Shown in pieces: positions 12,363 through 23,845 of a stretch of DNA of 64,000 bases; position 1 is the stretch's first letter, and the number at the start of each line of letters is the position of its first letter. Location of the stretch: positions 248,001 to 312,000 of the forward strand of contig JBAOKB010000074.1 in NCBI GenBank assembly GCA_037044905.1. The letters are read 5' to 3'. The notes beneath the pieces were generated by a model that made no database searches, was not told the origin of the DNA, and saw only the letters and a list, made by a program, of their open reading frames with translations. This DNA comes from Hortaea werneckii (lineage: Eukaryota > Ascomycota > Dothideomycetes > Mycosphaerellales > Teratosphaeriaceae). The translations under genes and the position numbers were made by a program.

Positions 12363-12697
12363 AGCTTTCCAAGTGTCGCAGAGGGGATATGGGGCGGGTG
12401 TCGATGATCTGACATTATGATTACCTTCCTCGTGGCACATATGGCCATTGCTAAAGTCATGCACTTTCGCCACCAAGAAATAGAGTGGGCAGTGTCCAGG
12501 CTGAGCTTGGAGGGTACTTGCCATATCACCACCGCACTTGAACTCGCTGTGAGGTTCGCTTGCTGCGCTAATATTCCAGCCACGAACGCGCTTGCTTGTC
12601 TTTGTCTTGAACGGGCACCCAACAACTTGATTTCCCTTCTTCACCGAGCATCACAACAAGATAGTTCAGTTTTAACAGCGCACTGCCGTCACCCAGC
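12363..12697. other. short intergenic spacer
   Basis: About 335 bases between the dioxygenase stop and the next start codon. It must serve as 3' UTR and promoter. Nothing else seen. Confidence 0.4.
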
Positions 12698-13833
12698 ATG
12701 GCGCCTCAGCCGTCGAAAGCCGGCAGCACGAATGGCCAGAACGCAGAAGACTCACAAAACGCCACGCCCAGATGTCGACAGAAGAGGCGGAAACGAAGTC
12801 CTTGCGGCGACGACCCTTTGCCAGATGATAGCAGGTCACCTCGCAAACACAGGATGTCGAGACGATCACAAACAGCCTCGCAGCCAACTGCGTACCAAAG
12901 TGATCCAGACATGCATGTTTCGCGGAATGCGCAACAACGCGCGGATCGAAGGATACTTGGCCAGCTTGATCCTGCGCGTGTCAACAATGTGTTACCTCAA
13001 GTTCATCGCTCCTGGAGCTCGCCTGACTTGCAGGATGGGCAAGGTCTGGCTTATTCCGGCAAGGCTCTCCGCAGAACCGATGTGTTCCATGGCGCTGTCA
13101 AGTGAATCTGGCCATCTCTCGAGATCGATATGAGCATTCCTCCTGCATTCAAAAGTCACCTCGGAACATGGCACATGTTTTGCCGCACTCACAGGCGCGG
13201 CTTTCGAAGGTGCTGTGCAAACCTCCAGCCACTGAGATTGCATTCAAGATGATATTCACCAACCTTTCAGTTCACGAAACGACTGAAGTCGCCAAGCACG
13301 ATATGGCGGCTGCTGATCAATCTCCGTCCATGGCTCCGACATCTACCGTTAATTTTGAGCAGCTTACGCAGAGTTGCTGCGCCACAAGACCCGGTATCAT
13401 CCCAGATGCTCTACAAGGTCTGGTCGACGTCATGCTACGCTCTCGACCGATCGGAAAGGCTGTCTTCACAATCTCACTCTCACCATTCCACGGAATCAAC
13501 GACTATTTCGCTCTCCTTGCCTTGCGCAACATGATCTACTCGTGGGGCAAGACGACATGCAGTGATGACCAGAGTCTGCTCCAGACCATTTTGCTCATTG
13601 CGGAGATTGTTCGCGAATGTGCTCGCAGGCAGGCTTGGGATCTATCGCTCGTTAAAGCGCCATATGGTGCCGCATCTTTGTTGCTGCCGGATCAGTATGC
13701 ACACGCGAGCGAACTTGAGCCGGCACGTTTCCTATCAATGCCAACAGTAACGGGCGCCTTTGAAGGCTTGCAAGCTGGACCAAAGTTGCGTAGGCGGGAT
13801 TCGGTTGCGGAGTTCGAGATGGATTTGGATTAG
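12698..13833 (+). CDS. hypothetical protein, family not recognised
   Basis: Starts at ATG 12698 (MAPQPSKAGSTNGQN). The first ~130 residues are polar, basic and low in complexity, as in a disordered region. The second half is more structured, with a run of helices rich in Leu and Ile (residues about 230-330, for example LLQTILLIAEIVRECARR), and ends in an acidic tail EFEMDLD. The two parts lie in different frames that meet near 13103, consistent with one missing base; joined length is ~378 aa. No domain recognised. Confidence 0.5.
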
Positions 13834-14333
13834 TTGAGCTCGTGGATGGCTTGGCAATCGTACAACAGCTACGTAAATAAAGAGGCTGAAGAACCTGAGA
13901 CGGATGGGACATTGCTAAGCGTGCGAGAACTTGGAGGTTGCTGGGGCAGTGGTATGAGGAAGACAGGATGGAAACATGGTCGGTATAGTGCATGTCTGGC
14001 TTCATGGCGGATTTCTTCATGCAAACGCTAAAGTCGAAATTCGTATACAGTATGAGGCGGTATCAAGACGTATCTCCATTCTTGATGTCATGCTTAAGCC
14101 TCCAAATATCTGTTATCAGGCACAAGAGACTCTTTGGATCCCACCGTTTCGATATGCAATAGACTTCGAATGTTTCAAGCGTATTGCAGACGGCTTTCTT
14201 TGCTACGTGCACAACCATTCCCATAAAATGACCCTCCACCCAGAATCCCCTTTCCATGGAAAGATTGCTCTATCCACTCACTCACCTGTAGAAATCGCAT
14301 ATCCTGCGAAGTGGACCCCATCCCGATCAGAAA
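13834..14333. other. intergenic, no gene seen
   Basis: About 500 bases between two unknown genes in tandem. Open frames here are short and not protein-like. Confidence 0.45.
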
Positions 14334-15609
14334 ATGGCGTCCCAAAAGCAAGCCTACAGCTTCGACGTCCTCCTCTCCCATCGCCACGGCATGCACACCA
14401 GCTCCATCTCCCGTCTCGACACCTTTGACCTCGCCTCGGAGGCCAGGAACAACGGCTCCAAAACCCCCCAGCTCACGTCCGACGCTCACGATGTCCTGAC
14501 TGACTACGCTTGTCAGTGGGTCTACCTCAACCCCGGCCTGGCTTTCTTCCAGATCCAGAGTCTAGCCTGCTGGATATTGCGCACAGCCTGCCGACTTGTC
14601 GAGTCCGAGGACGAAAAGCTCGACGCACCAAGCGCTCAGGATGGGACCGGACGTGAGAAGCTTCAGCCCTCGCTTGTAGCCCCTCAGCATCCAAAAGGGT
14701 TAACGGCAATAATCCGATTCTACGCCGTCCTGTCTCCCCTAGCGCCAAACAGAGCGATTCCCGGACCGCGAGACGGCGTGGGAGATGCTGGCAGGACTGC
14801 ACGAGCACTTATCTCAGGCGCAGAAATTCTTCCATCAGGAGCAGTCCTGAAGGAACGGCCGGCGGAGCTGGTCAAGAGGTGTTTCGTCCTGCCCGTATTG
14901 GAATTCTGCCTTGCCGATTGGGCGATATCCCGGGGCCGAAAAGGGGCCTTGCAGCAAAGGGAGACAGAGGGCTATTCGACACGATCGCTGATGGAAGAGA
15001 TCAAGCGTGATATCCGACGAGAGACGGTCGAGCGGGTGAGGGCAGTGCCTAATTTCCAGAGCCACAGGATGGCTGGCGGGAAACCCTCTATCCAGCACCA
15101 GACCGACCGAGTTCCCGAAGAACAGACTTCTGGACCCTTCCCCGGCCACAGTCCCAACTAGGCCCCATCCGCAAGCCCACGAGCCCAGCAGACGCTGCAG
15201 ACGAAAGAGACGCCTCGACATCGCAGGCCCGATCGTATCCGCCTTCGAAAGAGCCGAGTCACTGGTCAAGTTCCAGATCTCGATCTCGCCGCCCACGCCT
15301 CCTCCCTCGCCCTTTCGGCCAAATCTTACCCGCAACTCCGCCGCCTACGCCGCCTGCAGACGGACGACGGCGCCCGCAAGGCAGGACTCGCTGCCATCTG
15401 CTGAGGAGCAAATAGATGGATCTCCGGGTTCGGGGGATGCGAGACAAGGGGAAGATGGTGCAGCCGAGGAGCACCTGGGTAGCGAGGCGCCCGGGCATGA
15501 GAAGGTGACGGGAGAAGAGAAGCCAGCTCGCAAGGTTCGGCCTCCGAGGTTGTCGATGCAGGGGTACTGTGTTTGTTGCGGGATCATCGCTTCGTCGAGC
15601 CGGCACTGA
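14334..15609 (+). CDS. hypothetical protein with several frame breaks
   Basis: Starts at ATG 14334 (MASQKQAYSFDVLLSHRHG). Protein-like stretches follow each other in different frames: DRETAWEMLAGLHEHLSQAQ (about 14760-14830), then SLMEEIKRDIRRETVERV (about 14990-15040), then an Arg/Ser/Pro-rich stretch (about 15180-15370), then an acidic tail ending MQGYCVCCGIIASSSRH with the stop at 15607-15609. At least three single-base indels are needed to join them, giving ~425 aa. The CxxC in the last 16 residues is the only motif. The stretches could also belong to more than one gene; family unknown. Confidence 0.45.
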
Positions 15610-15619
15610 GAGGGTTTGA

Positions 15620-15690
15620 GGAGAGAGAGAGAGAGAGAGTTAGGCTTGAGAGAGAGATTCTATCAGAGAGGGGGGGGGGGGGGGGGGGGG
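15620..15690. repeat. (GA)n microsatellite and long G run
   Basis: A run of GA dinucleotides around 15624-15640, a second GAGAGAGA stretch to about 15655, and then an unbroken run of more than 20 G at about 15669-15690. Such a G run is a polymerase-slippage and sequencing-error hotspot and could form G-quadruplex DNA. Confidence 0.9.
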
Positions 15691-16031
15691 GTGATGATAG
15701 ATTGTTGATATGAAGTGTTTTGATTGTTGTAGCGAGCTTTGGTAAATGGAGCGTGATTTTGCATTTAATTGGCTCCTGTGAGATGGTGGCAGGAATGAAG
15801 ATCCGAAGCATCTGGGGGCTGGTGGAGTAGACAGCCTTTCTCCACAAGGTTTGCGAACGGACGAGGAAGATGGTTGATTGGATTTCATCGTGTTTGCTGG
15901 TCGGCTATTTTCAAGTAATTAATGGCGCTAGGTATACTGTACAAGCATTAATACATTCCACGTGCAAAGGACTTTCCCGTTGATTCTGATCACGCGTTCT
16001 GGATGACAAAGTGGGGGTAGGGAGGAAAACA
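15691..16031. other. intergenic spacer, convergent genes
   Basis: About 340 bases between the convergent 14334 and 16848 genes. Likely 3' UTRs. No gene seen. Confidence 0.4.
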
Positions 16032-16848
16032 TCATCGCGGCCGTATAATGTCATCCTCGACTACCCTACCCCCGCCCTCATGCAAAACCATAGCCTCCCT
16101 CCTCCGTCTGCGCCTCTCCACTTCGTCATCCTCGGCGAGCATCGAGGTCTGGAGTGAAGCCCACCAACGACCTCCATCCCCGTGCGCCTTACCGCTCCAC
16201 CGTCAACCATCCCAGAATCGATGAGCTCCGGCAAAATCTCAGGCATCCATTCAATGCCCGCGAAGTCGTCCTCGTCCGCATCATCACGGAGTCCATATCC
16301 TCGTGAGGGACGGTCCGGGGTCCAAGGCATGTCCAGCGTCGGATCCCGATCAGAGCCCGGCGGTAATGGCCAGTCCTTCAGGAAAGCGATGGCGGTACGG
16401 GCCTGCGAACGGAGTTTGGGGTCGGAGGAGTAGGCATCCTGGGCGAGCATTTCCGAGGCGGATTTGGCGGATGCGAAGCGGGTCACGATGAGCGAGATGG
16501 CTGAGTTGGCGATGTTGGGATTGGGAGAGTCGGCTAGGATTTTTAATGTCTCGACGGAGATTGCTTGGAGGGTAGAGTTAGTTGGAGATGAGTCTGGGGA
16601 ATGGTGGGTTGTAGCGGGGAGTAGATACAGTCTTCGGGGGACTTCTTGTCACGTTCTTCGCGGTCCTCATATTGGGCCGGGTCGATCTCGGTCAAGCGGA
16701 CTGTCTCTTGGATGCTGTTGCGTAGCTGGCGGACGGCGAAGAAGAGGAAGACGCCGAAGCCTAGCCAGACCCAGCGGTCGTCGATGCGCGCAGCCATGAG
16801 GGTGGCAAACCAATCGAACTGAACCGATGCATTGCGGATACTGGTCAA
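16032..16848 (-). CDS. small single-pass membrane protein, three exons
   Basis: Starts at 16848 (MTSIRNASVQFDWF) and has one clear membrane segment, WVWLGFGVFLFFAV at residues ~27-40, then a conserved-looking stretch IQETVRLTEIDPAQYEDREE. After an intron at 16564-16628 (65 nt, branch CTAAC) comes a helical region (VETLKILADSPNPNIANSAI, then SKS/SEM helices) that resembles an armadillo-type pair. A second intron at 16149-16192 is only 44 nt and is phase 0; splicing it gives the basic tail DDEVERRRRRREAM and the end DDIIRPR with stop at 16032. Exons of 220, 371 and 117 nt sum exactly to 235 codons. Function unknown. The gene is divergent from NOP14, with 309 bases between start codons. Confidence 0.75.
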
Positions 16849-17157
16849 GTCATGCTGGTGTTGCGCTTCGCGAGTACGGTAAATGGAAACGTAACCGTGC
16901 GTGTTCGACCAAATGTACTATGTATATTGATTGAGTGGCATAGTGTGATGTTGATGCAGCCAACCTACAGGCGCCGCCTTCGTTCCCACTGCCCGCTGCA
17001 GCAATGTGGCGGCCCGCACCGCCTCCACACCATCCGCGCTACCGGCGGCCTTTGCATCTCTCCAAAAGCTCAGAAAAAGTTCGGCAGCTGTGAAGTGTGA
17101 ACGGGAGAAGAAGAACACGATACAAGAGGCGTTGCGTCTCCACCACCACCCGTCGTC

Positions 17158-19813
17158 ATGCCGCCTTCTCAGCTAAAGTCGCTCAAGAAGAGCTTGCATG
17201 ACCAGGGCATTGTCGGCCCACAGAAGTCCAAGAAACAGAAAAAGGCGCAGAAAGGTAACCAGTCGCACCACCAGGATCGCGCCGCCGCACTCCAGTCCAT
17301 TCGCGATTCCTTCAACCCCTTCGAACTGCGTCAGGCCAGTCGCCCGGCCAAGTTCGACAGCGTCAGCCATGCTTCAGCGAACAGAGCAGCAGCCGGCGGG
17401 AAGTACAAGGATGTGCTGCACCGTCCGGGTGCCTCCAAGAGCGCAGGCGAGGAGATGCGAAGGCGGCAGTTGTTGCCTGAAATGCAGCGCAGGAGTAAAG
17501 TCGGTGGGCTCGTAGACAGGAGAATTGGTGAGGGCGATCCAGGCATGACGGCGGAAGAGCGAGCTGTACAGCGGTTTGCGCGCGAGAAGAGTGGGAAGGG
17601 CGGAAGGAGCATGTTCGATCTCGAGGGCAGTGATGATGATGAACCTACGATGGGTCTGACTCACGGCGGCAGGAGTCTGAACGATCTTCAAGCAGACGAC
17701 TTTGGAGACATGTCGGGTGGCGAGGATGGTAGCGGGAGTGAGGACGAAGGCTTCATGCGCCGAAAGCGAAGACGGTCTAATGAGGATGAGGTGGATGACA
17801 CCGCGGATGCTGAGCCCGAGCCTGAGAAGAAGAAGACCAAGAAAGAGGTTATGGAGGAAGTCATTGCCAAGTCCAAAATGCACAAGTATGAAAGGCAGAA
17901 GGCGAAGGAAAATGATGAAGATCTGCGCGATGAACTGGATAGTGGAATGCAGGATATGCTTGCCCTCCTGCGTGGCCACAAGCCACCTCCCAAGCAGATC
18001 CAGCAAGAGGCAGAGGCTGCACTTGCCAGTGGCGACGGTTTTGCAATGAACCCAGACAGGCAGCGTTTACTTGATGGCATGGATCGAAGCAAAGCTGATA
18101 AAGAATATGAGGTTCGTCTGCGTCAGCTGGCTCAAGATACCAGAGCCAAGCCTTCAGACCGCACGAAGACGGCGGAAGAAAAGGCCAAGGAGGAGGCTCT
18201 GCGCTTGAAGGAGCTGGAGGATAAGAGAGCGAAGAGAATGAGAGGAGAGCCTGTCTCAGATGACGAAGATGAAGACGCCGGGCCTGCCGGTGGAGAGAAG
18301 GAGCAGTCAGAGGGGGCGAGAGACGCTTTTGGTAACGATGAAGTTGGCGATGAGGCTGCTGAATTCGGATTGGCTTCGTCGCTTCCCGCACCGAAGAGGG
18401 GCAAAGAAAAGGAGAAGGTCCAGCATGACGACGAGGATGAATTCGATGTCGATGAGGATCTCATCGCCAGCGGCTCTGATGTTGATGTCGACGAAGACTC
18501 AGAGCTAAGCGACGCGTCTTCCGACGAGGACGACGCTGAGCAGACCGATCCAGCTGCGACGAGAGACGAAGAAGAAGACGACGAATTCGTCAAAGGCGTC
18601 TTTGGCCCTGACGCTGCTGCCTCCCAGCCAGCTTTAACAGGCGCAAATGGGGTTCAGCCCTCAAGCAAATCAACCTCAGGTGGTCTGGCATTTACATACC
18701 CCTGCCCACGTACCCATGCGGAGCTCCTGGACGTCGTAAAGGACATTCCTGCTACCCAGCTTCCTACTGTCGTTCAACGGATTCGTGCTCTCCACCATCC
18801 ATCTCTTTCTGCTTCGAACAAGGAATCTATGTCGGACTTCTCTGCCGCATTGGTAGATCACATTGCGTACCTTGGCAACACCGGCCAGCCTCTGGCAGTC
18901 GTTGAGCAGGTGATCCGACACATCCACTCATTGTCCCGTACATATCCGACGGAGATTGCTGAGGCTTTCCGCAAGCACCTTCTAGCTGCACATGAGCAAG
19001 GGGAGCTGAAGTCGGGGGATTTGATCATTCTGACTGCGATTGGGTCTATCTATCCAACCAGCGACCACTTCCATCAGGTTGTCACTCCAGCCATTACTCT
19101 CATGGGCAAATGGCTTGGGCTTAACGCCCCTGACACAGCTGAGCGAAGGGCTACTGGTGCATTCATAGTTGCCCTGTGCGTCAAGTACCAAGTCCTGGCA
19201 AAGAGATACGTCCCGGAAGCCATCAGATTCGTCCAGCGTACACTCTCCCTCAAACCCATCCTAAGCAGCGAAGAGCTCCGACCGCACCTCGACAACCTCC
19301 TATCCATGGCGGACCTTTGGAAAGACAAACCCGCCTTCCCGGAAATCTTCGCCCCTTCATCGCCCTCCTCAAATCCGTCGGCGCGAAGAAAGACCACCAA
19401 ACCCTCACCATCCTGCTCCAACAATCCCACCTCCGCCGGCGGCCGCTGGAACTGCACCACCACCGCAAACAGCCGATCCCGACCCGGATCCCCAAATTCG
19501 AAGAATCCTTCAACCCGGACAAACACTACGACCCGGACAAAGAACGCTCCGACGCGACCAAATTACAGAAGGAATATAAGCGCGAGCGCAAGGGCGCCTG
19601 CGCGAGCTCCGGAAGGACGCCAATTTCGTCGCCCGCGAGCAGTTGCGCGAGAAGCGCGAGAGGGACGCCGAGTATGAGCGCAAGCACCGGCGGATTATCG
19701 CGGAGATTCAGGGCGAGGAGGGCAGGGAGGCCAAGGAGTATGAGCGGGAGAAGGCGCAGAGGAAGAGGGCGAGGGGTAGAGGGGGAGTTTTATTTTTTTT
19801 TTTTTTGTTGTAG
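17158..19813 (+). CDS. NOP14: Nop14, nucleolar small-subunit (SSU) processome protein
   Basis: Nop14 works in the 90S pre-ribosome with Noc4, Emg1 and Utp proteins for 18S rRNA maturation. The N-terminus (MPPSQLKSLKKSLHDQGI, then NPFELRQASRPAKFD) matches the family, followed by long acidic and Lys-rich stretches (about residues 150-500) and the conserved helical C-terminal half (TYPCPRTHAELLDV, DFSAALVDHIAYLGNTGQPL). Near the end the frame slips twice, at the C run 19352-19355 and at about 19597, each by loss of one C. Joining the frames restores KFEESFNPDKHYDPD and a Lys/Arg-rich tail (EYEREKAQRKRARGRGG), with stop at 19811-19813 and ~885 aa. The gene is essential in yeast, so the slips are more likely sequence errors than inactivation. 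Confidence 0.93.
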
Positions 19814-20600
19814 TGTGTAGGAAGTATTGTGGTTTTTGCTTGCAATCTTACCTAGATGCTTTGACTCTTGTCCACTTTTCGGGTTCGGGTTTTCGACGGG
19901 CATTTTCCCTGTTGGTGTATCTTTCAACTCTGTTCAATCCCGTCACAGGGTGCTGCGATCGGGGTTTTGGTCCGTTATATATTCCATTGTCCCGGTTAAC
20001 CATGTGATCGTTGTCTGGCATGCGGGAGCAGTTTGACATAAGGCCGTCGACCTAAAGATTTGGCTTTCGAGAGGGAGAGAAAAACACTAGATCCAGTGCT
20101 CCGAAGAGAACCGAGCTACGAAGCCTAACAAGACACAGAATATAAGTGAACACGCGATACATTTAGCCGAAGATACAATGCTGTTTTCTATTGACGTCCT
20201 GCTGGTCAATCGGAACGATGCACAACATCCAGTCACCCCTGTAACCCTTGCCAACCCTAACCCTTGCATCGGTCAGAGGCTTTATTGATGGGGCCCTATA
20301 ACGGCCGATGTAAAAGACGAAATTCGAGGACTCATTCCTCAATGAACGAAAGACCGGAAGAGGGAAAGAGGCGATTTTCAATCGACTGGACAGGCGGGTG
20401 AGAAGGACGTAGTAAGGGCTAGGGATACCCAAAAGAATCCATGTCGCCTGATCGGGCTAAGCGACAACACAGTCGTTCCAACGAGAGCAGTCAGGCCAAC
20501 ATACTGGCTAGCTACTGTTACAATCAAATAATTACGAATAGTCTCAGATCACAACCCCATCAGCATGAAAGCTCATTACAAGCAAGCAAAGCCTTCAGCA
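19814..20600. other. intergenic, convergent genes
   Basis: About 790 bases between the convergent NOP14 and secreted-protein genes, starting next to a T run at 19792-19806. No gene supported. Confidence 0.45.
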
Positions 20601-21275
20601 TCACAGAGCCACAAGAAACACCATAAACCCCACCAAAGCAATCGCGACATCCCCACCAACGACCTTCAAGCCCGAGGCACCGCCCTGAAACGCAGCAGTC
20701 TCGTTCGAGGAGCCAGCGCCTCCGCTAGAACCATTCCCCACGCCCGTCGCCATGGGACCACCCGAACTCGGCAAACCGGTCCCATTCATCGTCCCATTCG
20801 ATGCACCAAAGGGGTTCGAGCCAAGACAACCCGCGTAGACGGAGGCGCATAGGGCTTCGTTAGGATCGCCCGAGCTTCGACAGGCGTTATATTGTAGTTT
20901 GCAGACGGCCTGGCAGTTCGCGAGCTGTTCGCCACAGCCGGCAGCTTGGGGATCGGTGCTCGACATGCAGAGCTTGTGTTCGGATCTGCAGTCGCCGGCG
21001 GCGCTGGCGCTGACGGTGGGGGCGGTGGCGGTGGTGGTTGCGGAGACGAGGGTCAGGCTGCCGTCGTCGGTCGAGACGCAGACTTGGCCGCCGGGGTATT
21101 GGTGGGCCGGGTTGCAAGCATAGGTGGAGGAGGAGATGTTGGCTGCGGCGGTGAAGGTGTAGGTTTCTGTTGGAGATGCTGGGGGGGAGGTTATGGCGGA
21201 AGTGTCGTTGCTGCTGGGCGATTGCGCGAAGGTCTGGCTTGCCAGTGCCAGCGCGGTGATCAAGAGCGTCTGCAT
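20601..21275 (-). CDS. secreted Cys-rich protein, probably GPI-anchored
   Basis: 224 residues without introns. Residues 1-17 are a clear signal peptide (MQTLLITALALASQTFA). A Thr/Ser/Pro-rich linker and a Cys-rich middle follow, with about ten Cys including DCRSEHKLCM, CGEQLANCQAVCKLQYNAC and LCASVYAGCLG. A Gly/Ser/Asn-rich stretch with N-glycosylation sites (NGT, NGS, NET) leads to a hydrophobic C-terminal tail VAIALVGFMVFLVAL, the pattern of a GPI signal with Gly/Ser near the likely cleavage site. The Cys spacing recalls short fungal wall proteins, but no named family is certain. A cell-wall or surface role is inferred. Confidence 0.8.
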   Translation of the reverse strand: MQTLLITALALASQTFAQSPSSNDTSAITSPPASPTETYTFTAAANISSSTYACNPAHQYPGGQVCVSTDDGSLTLVSATTTATAPTVSASAAGDCRSEHKLCMSSTDPQAAGCGEQLANCQAVCKLQYNACRSSGDPNEALCASVYAGCLGSNPFGASNGTMNGTGLPSSGGPMATGVGNGSSGGAGSSNETAAFQGGASGLKVVGGDVAIALVGFMVFLVAL

Positions 21276-22175
21276 GCTTGCAATGGCGTGAACGGGGAGA
21301 AGATGCCAAGATTGAATTGAATTGAATTGTCTTTTGCCAGCGGCAAGGCCGAAGCTGTAATGCGCTTTGAGGCCTTTGAAGATGTGGTTCGGATAGACAC
21401 ACTATGGCGCCAAGAGACCTCTTTAGCAATTGTAAACAAGATCCACAGTATGTTGTGTTAATCACTCACGCTCTGCCACCCTAACAACAACCGAATGAAT
21501 GCGTCGCAACGATCAGTTGACGCGGCATGTGTACGTCTGTCTTCGTATTTGAGCGGTAAGGTTTGCGCTGATCCCCAGAAAGGCAGCCACTGCAAAGCTA
21601 ATTCGGCTAAAAAGCCCCGCCCAGATCGAACAAGCCTTCCACGCTCGAATATGCCGCTCGCCTAAGTATTTACGTTCTTGCGCAGCAAACAAAACGCCAC
21701 GATCCGTATAATTGGAAATGGTACTAGTAAAAATGTGCCGGCAGCAGCGAAAGCGTGGAAGAATTTAGCGCATTCCAGAAGGTCTCCCAGGGCAACTTCA
21801 GCTGCATTGGGTGAAGTAGAGGACATCGGTTGCGGATGGCTACACAATAAGCTCGAGATCTGATCGGTATTTGTGTGCGATACGGGGTGGCCGTGATAGT
21901 TCCGTAAGCTTTTCAGGGCGTATCAAATTCAATGGAGCAGTTTCGTCCTTCGTATTGGTGGGCGCCCCGGTGCATCTATTATTGTGATTGTCGGTGCCAG
22001 ACAGACAGTGATGTCAAGAGCGAGAATAGCATCAGACCGACGAGATGGAGCACCAAAGAATTGGTATGTAATGCAGCGGTCCCAGTTGCTATGTCGAGCA
22101 TTCCATCTCGCAGTATTGTCTTTTTACCATCTAGAAGACCAGCAGCGTTACACCAGTATTCTTACCTCTCTCACG
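21276..22175. other. divergent intergenic region
   Basis: About 900 bases between the secreted-protein gene (-) and the GH43 gene (+), both coding for exported proteins. It should hold both promoters. Short open frames only. Confidence 0.5.
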
Positions 22176-23285
22176 ATGTTCGGCACAGCAATCACTTCAG
22201 CGATAGCACTTTGCGCTCTTTTCTGTTCACCAAGCCATGCTGGGGCTTTGACGAAACGGGCAACAGTCGCCCCTGTCATGGGCGGCCAAAACTTTCCGGA
22301 CCCGTCAATTATCAAAGTCAGCGATGGATGGCATGCCTTTAGCACGAATGGCGGTCCTGGGAAGAGCGTCCATGTCCAAGTCGCATTTACTCCTGATTTC
22401 AAAAGTTGGCAATTCCGCGGCACGAAAGATGCCATGCCGAAGCTCGCCTCCTGGATAGACCCAAACAGTCCTCGAGTTTGGGCACCGGATGTGAATCAGC
22501 TGGGTGATGGAAGCTTCATAATGTACTACACAGCAGCACTCAAGTCGAAGACAAACCTGCACTGCCTTGGGTGGGCCAAGAGTACTGGAGGTGTAGAGGG
22601 CCCGTATGTTGACAACAGCAATCAGCCATGGATTTGCCCAACGAACATAGGAGGTGCCATTGATCCCTCTGGCTATGTCGACCCCCAGAACCGGCGATGG
22701 CTGGTGTACAAAGTCGACGGCAACGCAATCGGGCATGGTGGCGAATGCGGCAACACGATCCAGCCGATCGTTCCAACACCGATCATGCTGCAGCAAGTCG
22801 GCCAAGATGGTCACACGCTCATCGGTAGCCCGCAGCAGTTGATCACTAACGGGGCGGTGGATGGTCCGTATGTCGAGGCGCCTTCTCTGACAAAGATGGG
22901 CAACAAATTCGTCCTGTTCTTCTCGAGTCAGTGCTTCGCCACGCCCAAGTACGATGTGAGCTATGCGTTAGCCGACAACATCAATGGCCCGTACACCAGA
23001 TATGGTCCACTGTAAGTATTTCCATGGAGGCCGCAAAGGTCACGTCCAGCATGCTGACGTTGTTTAGCTTTGTCACTGGAAGTTACGGAATGACGGCCCG
23101 GGGAGTCTAGACATTGCTGTCAATGGCGATCACGCTGTATGGCACGGGTGAGTCTCCTGGGATATTCAATCAAGCTCAAAAAGGCTCTGTGCTAACACTC
23201 TGGCAGAAACTATGGCTCCGGTCGTGCCATGTACACGGGGATACTGAAGTTGAACGGGAACCAGATAGTCGCGACGCTCTCGTAG
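22176..23285 (+). CDS. secreted GH43-like glycoside hydrolase
   Basis: Five-bladed beta-propeller glycosidase acting on arabinan or xylan side chains, exported. Start at 22176 (MFGTAITSAIALCALFCSP) gives a signal peptide with a KR just after it; the frame stays open further upstream but without homology. FPDPSIIKVSDGWHAF holds the catalytic Asp of the GH43 DP motif, VWAPDVNQLGDGSFIMYY the second blade, and VDGPYVEAPSLTK the proposed general-acid Glu. Two introns, 23012-23067 (56 nt) and 23148-23206 (59 nt), link the C-terminal exons. Exon 2 has one missing base in GCCCGGGG (23095-23104), which otherwise gives a premature stop; joined length is 331 aa. The exact substrate is not clear. Confidence 0.85.
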
Positions 23286-23845
23286 TCTTGATGTCTTCTA
23301 TGCCAAATGAATCATGATGACCACTGTGTACCACACTCGATACCATCCCCCCCGTGCCAGTGACAAGGTGGTCATAAGAAGACGTGCAGACTCATGGCCT
23401 CTGATCGGAGGTGGCTCAAGGACGGGAGTCCCAGGAACCCCGAGCTCCCGACGTCGGCCTACCTAGGTTAGGTAGACGTGGTCGTTGGTGCCTCAGGCGT
23501 GAAATATTTTGTTCAACCGCCGCCGAACCGAAGTTTCAGTATTTGGTGGAAGTGTTTGGCGAGTCCAGCATCGCAATAGGAGAATCTCTGAGATCATCTC
23601 GTGGACGGACACCAGTCTATACATCTGCCGCCGTTTTCGCTGCGAGGACGTCGACGTCGACCGCGGTCGTCGCGACACCCGCCTTCATCCCCATCCCACC
23701 AACCCATTGGGTTTTGGTCCCCGCTTGACTCATCCACCCCCACTTCCGGTCAACTTGAACAATAGCCACCACGATTTTCACACGCGCGCTTTTCCGGCGC
23801 GGTCTTTCACTTCATTTCTCCCCGACACCTAGACGGTTTTCTAGA
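23286..23845. other. intergenic / VAS1 promoter
   Basis: About 560 bases upstream of the valyl-tRNA synthetase gene. The 150 bases before the start are C/T-rich, as in many strongly expressed fungal promoters. No gene. Confidence 0.5.

Noticed and set aside
12417..13133. 238-codon plus-strand frame
   Set aside because: It overlaps the 12698 gene in another frame; its composition (many Cys, Met, His, Arg) is that of a shadow frame.
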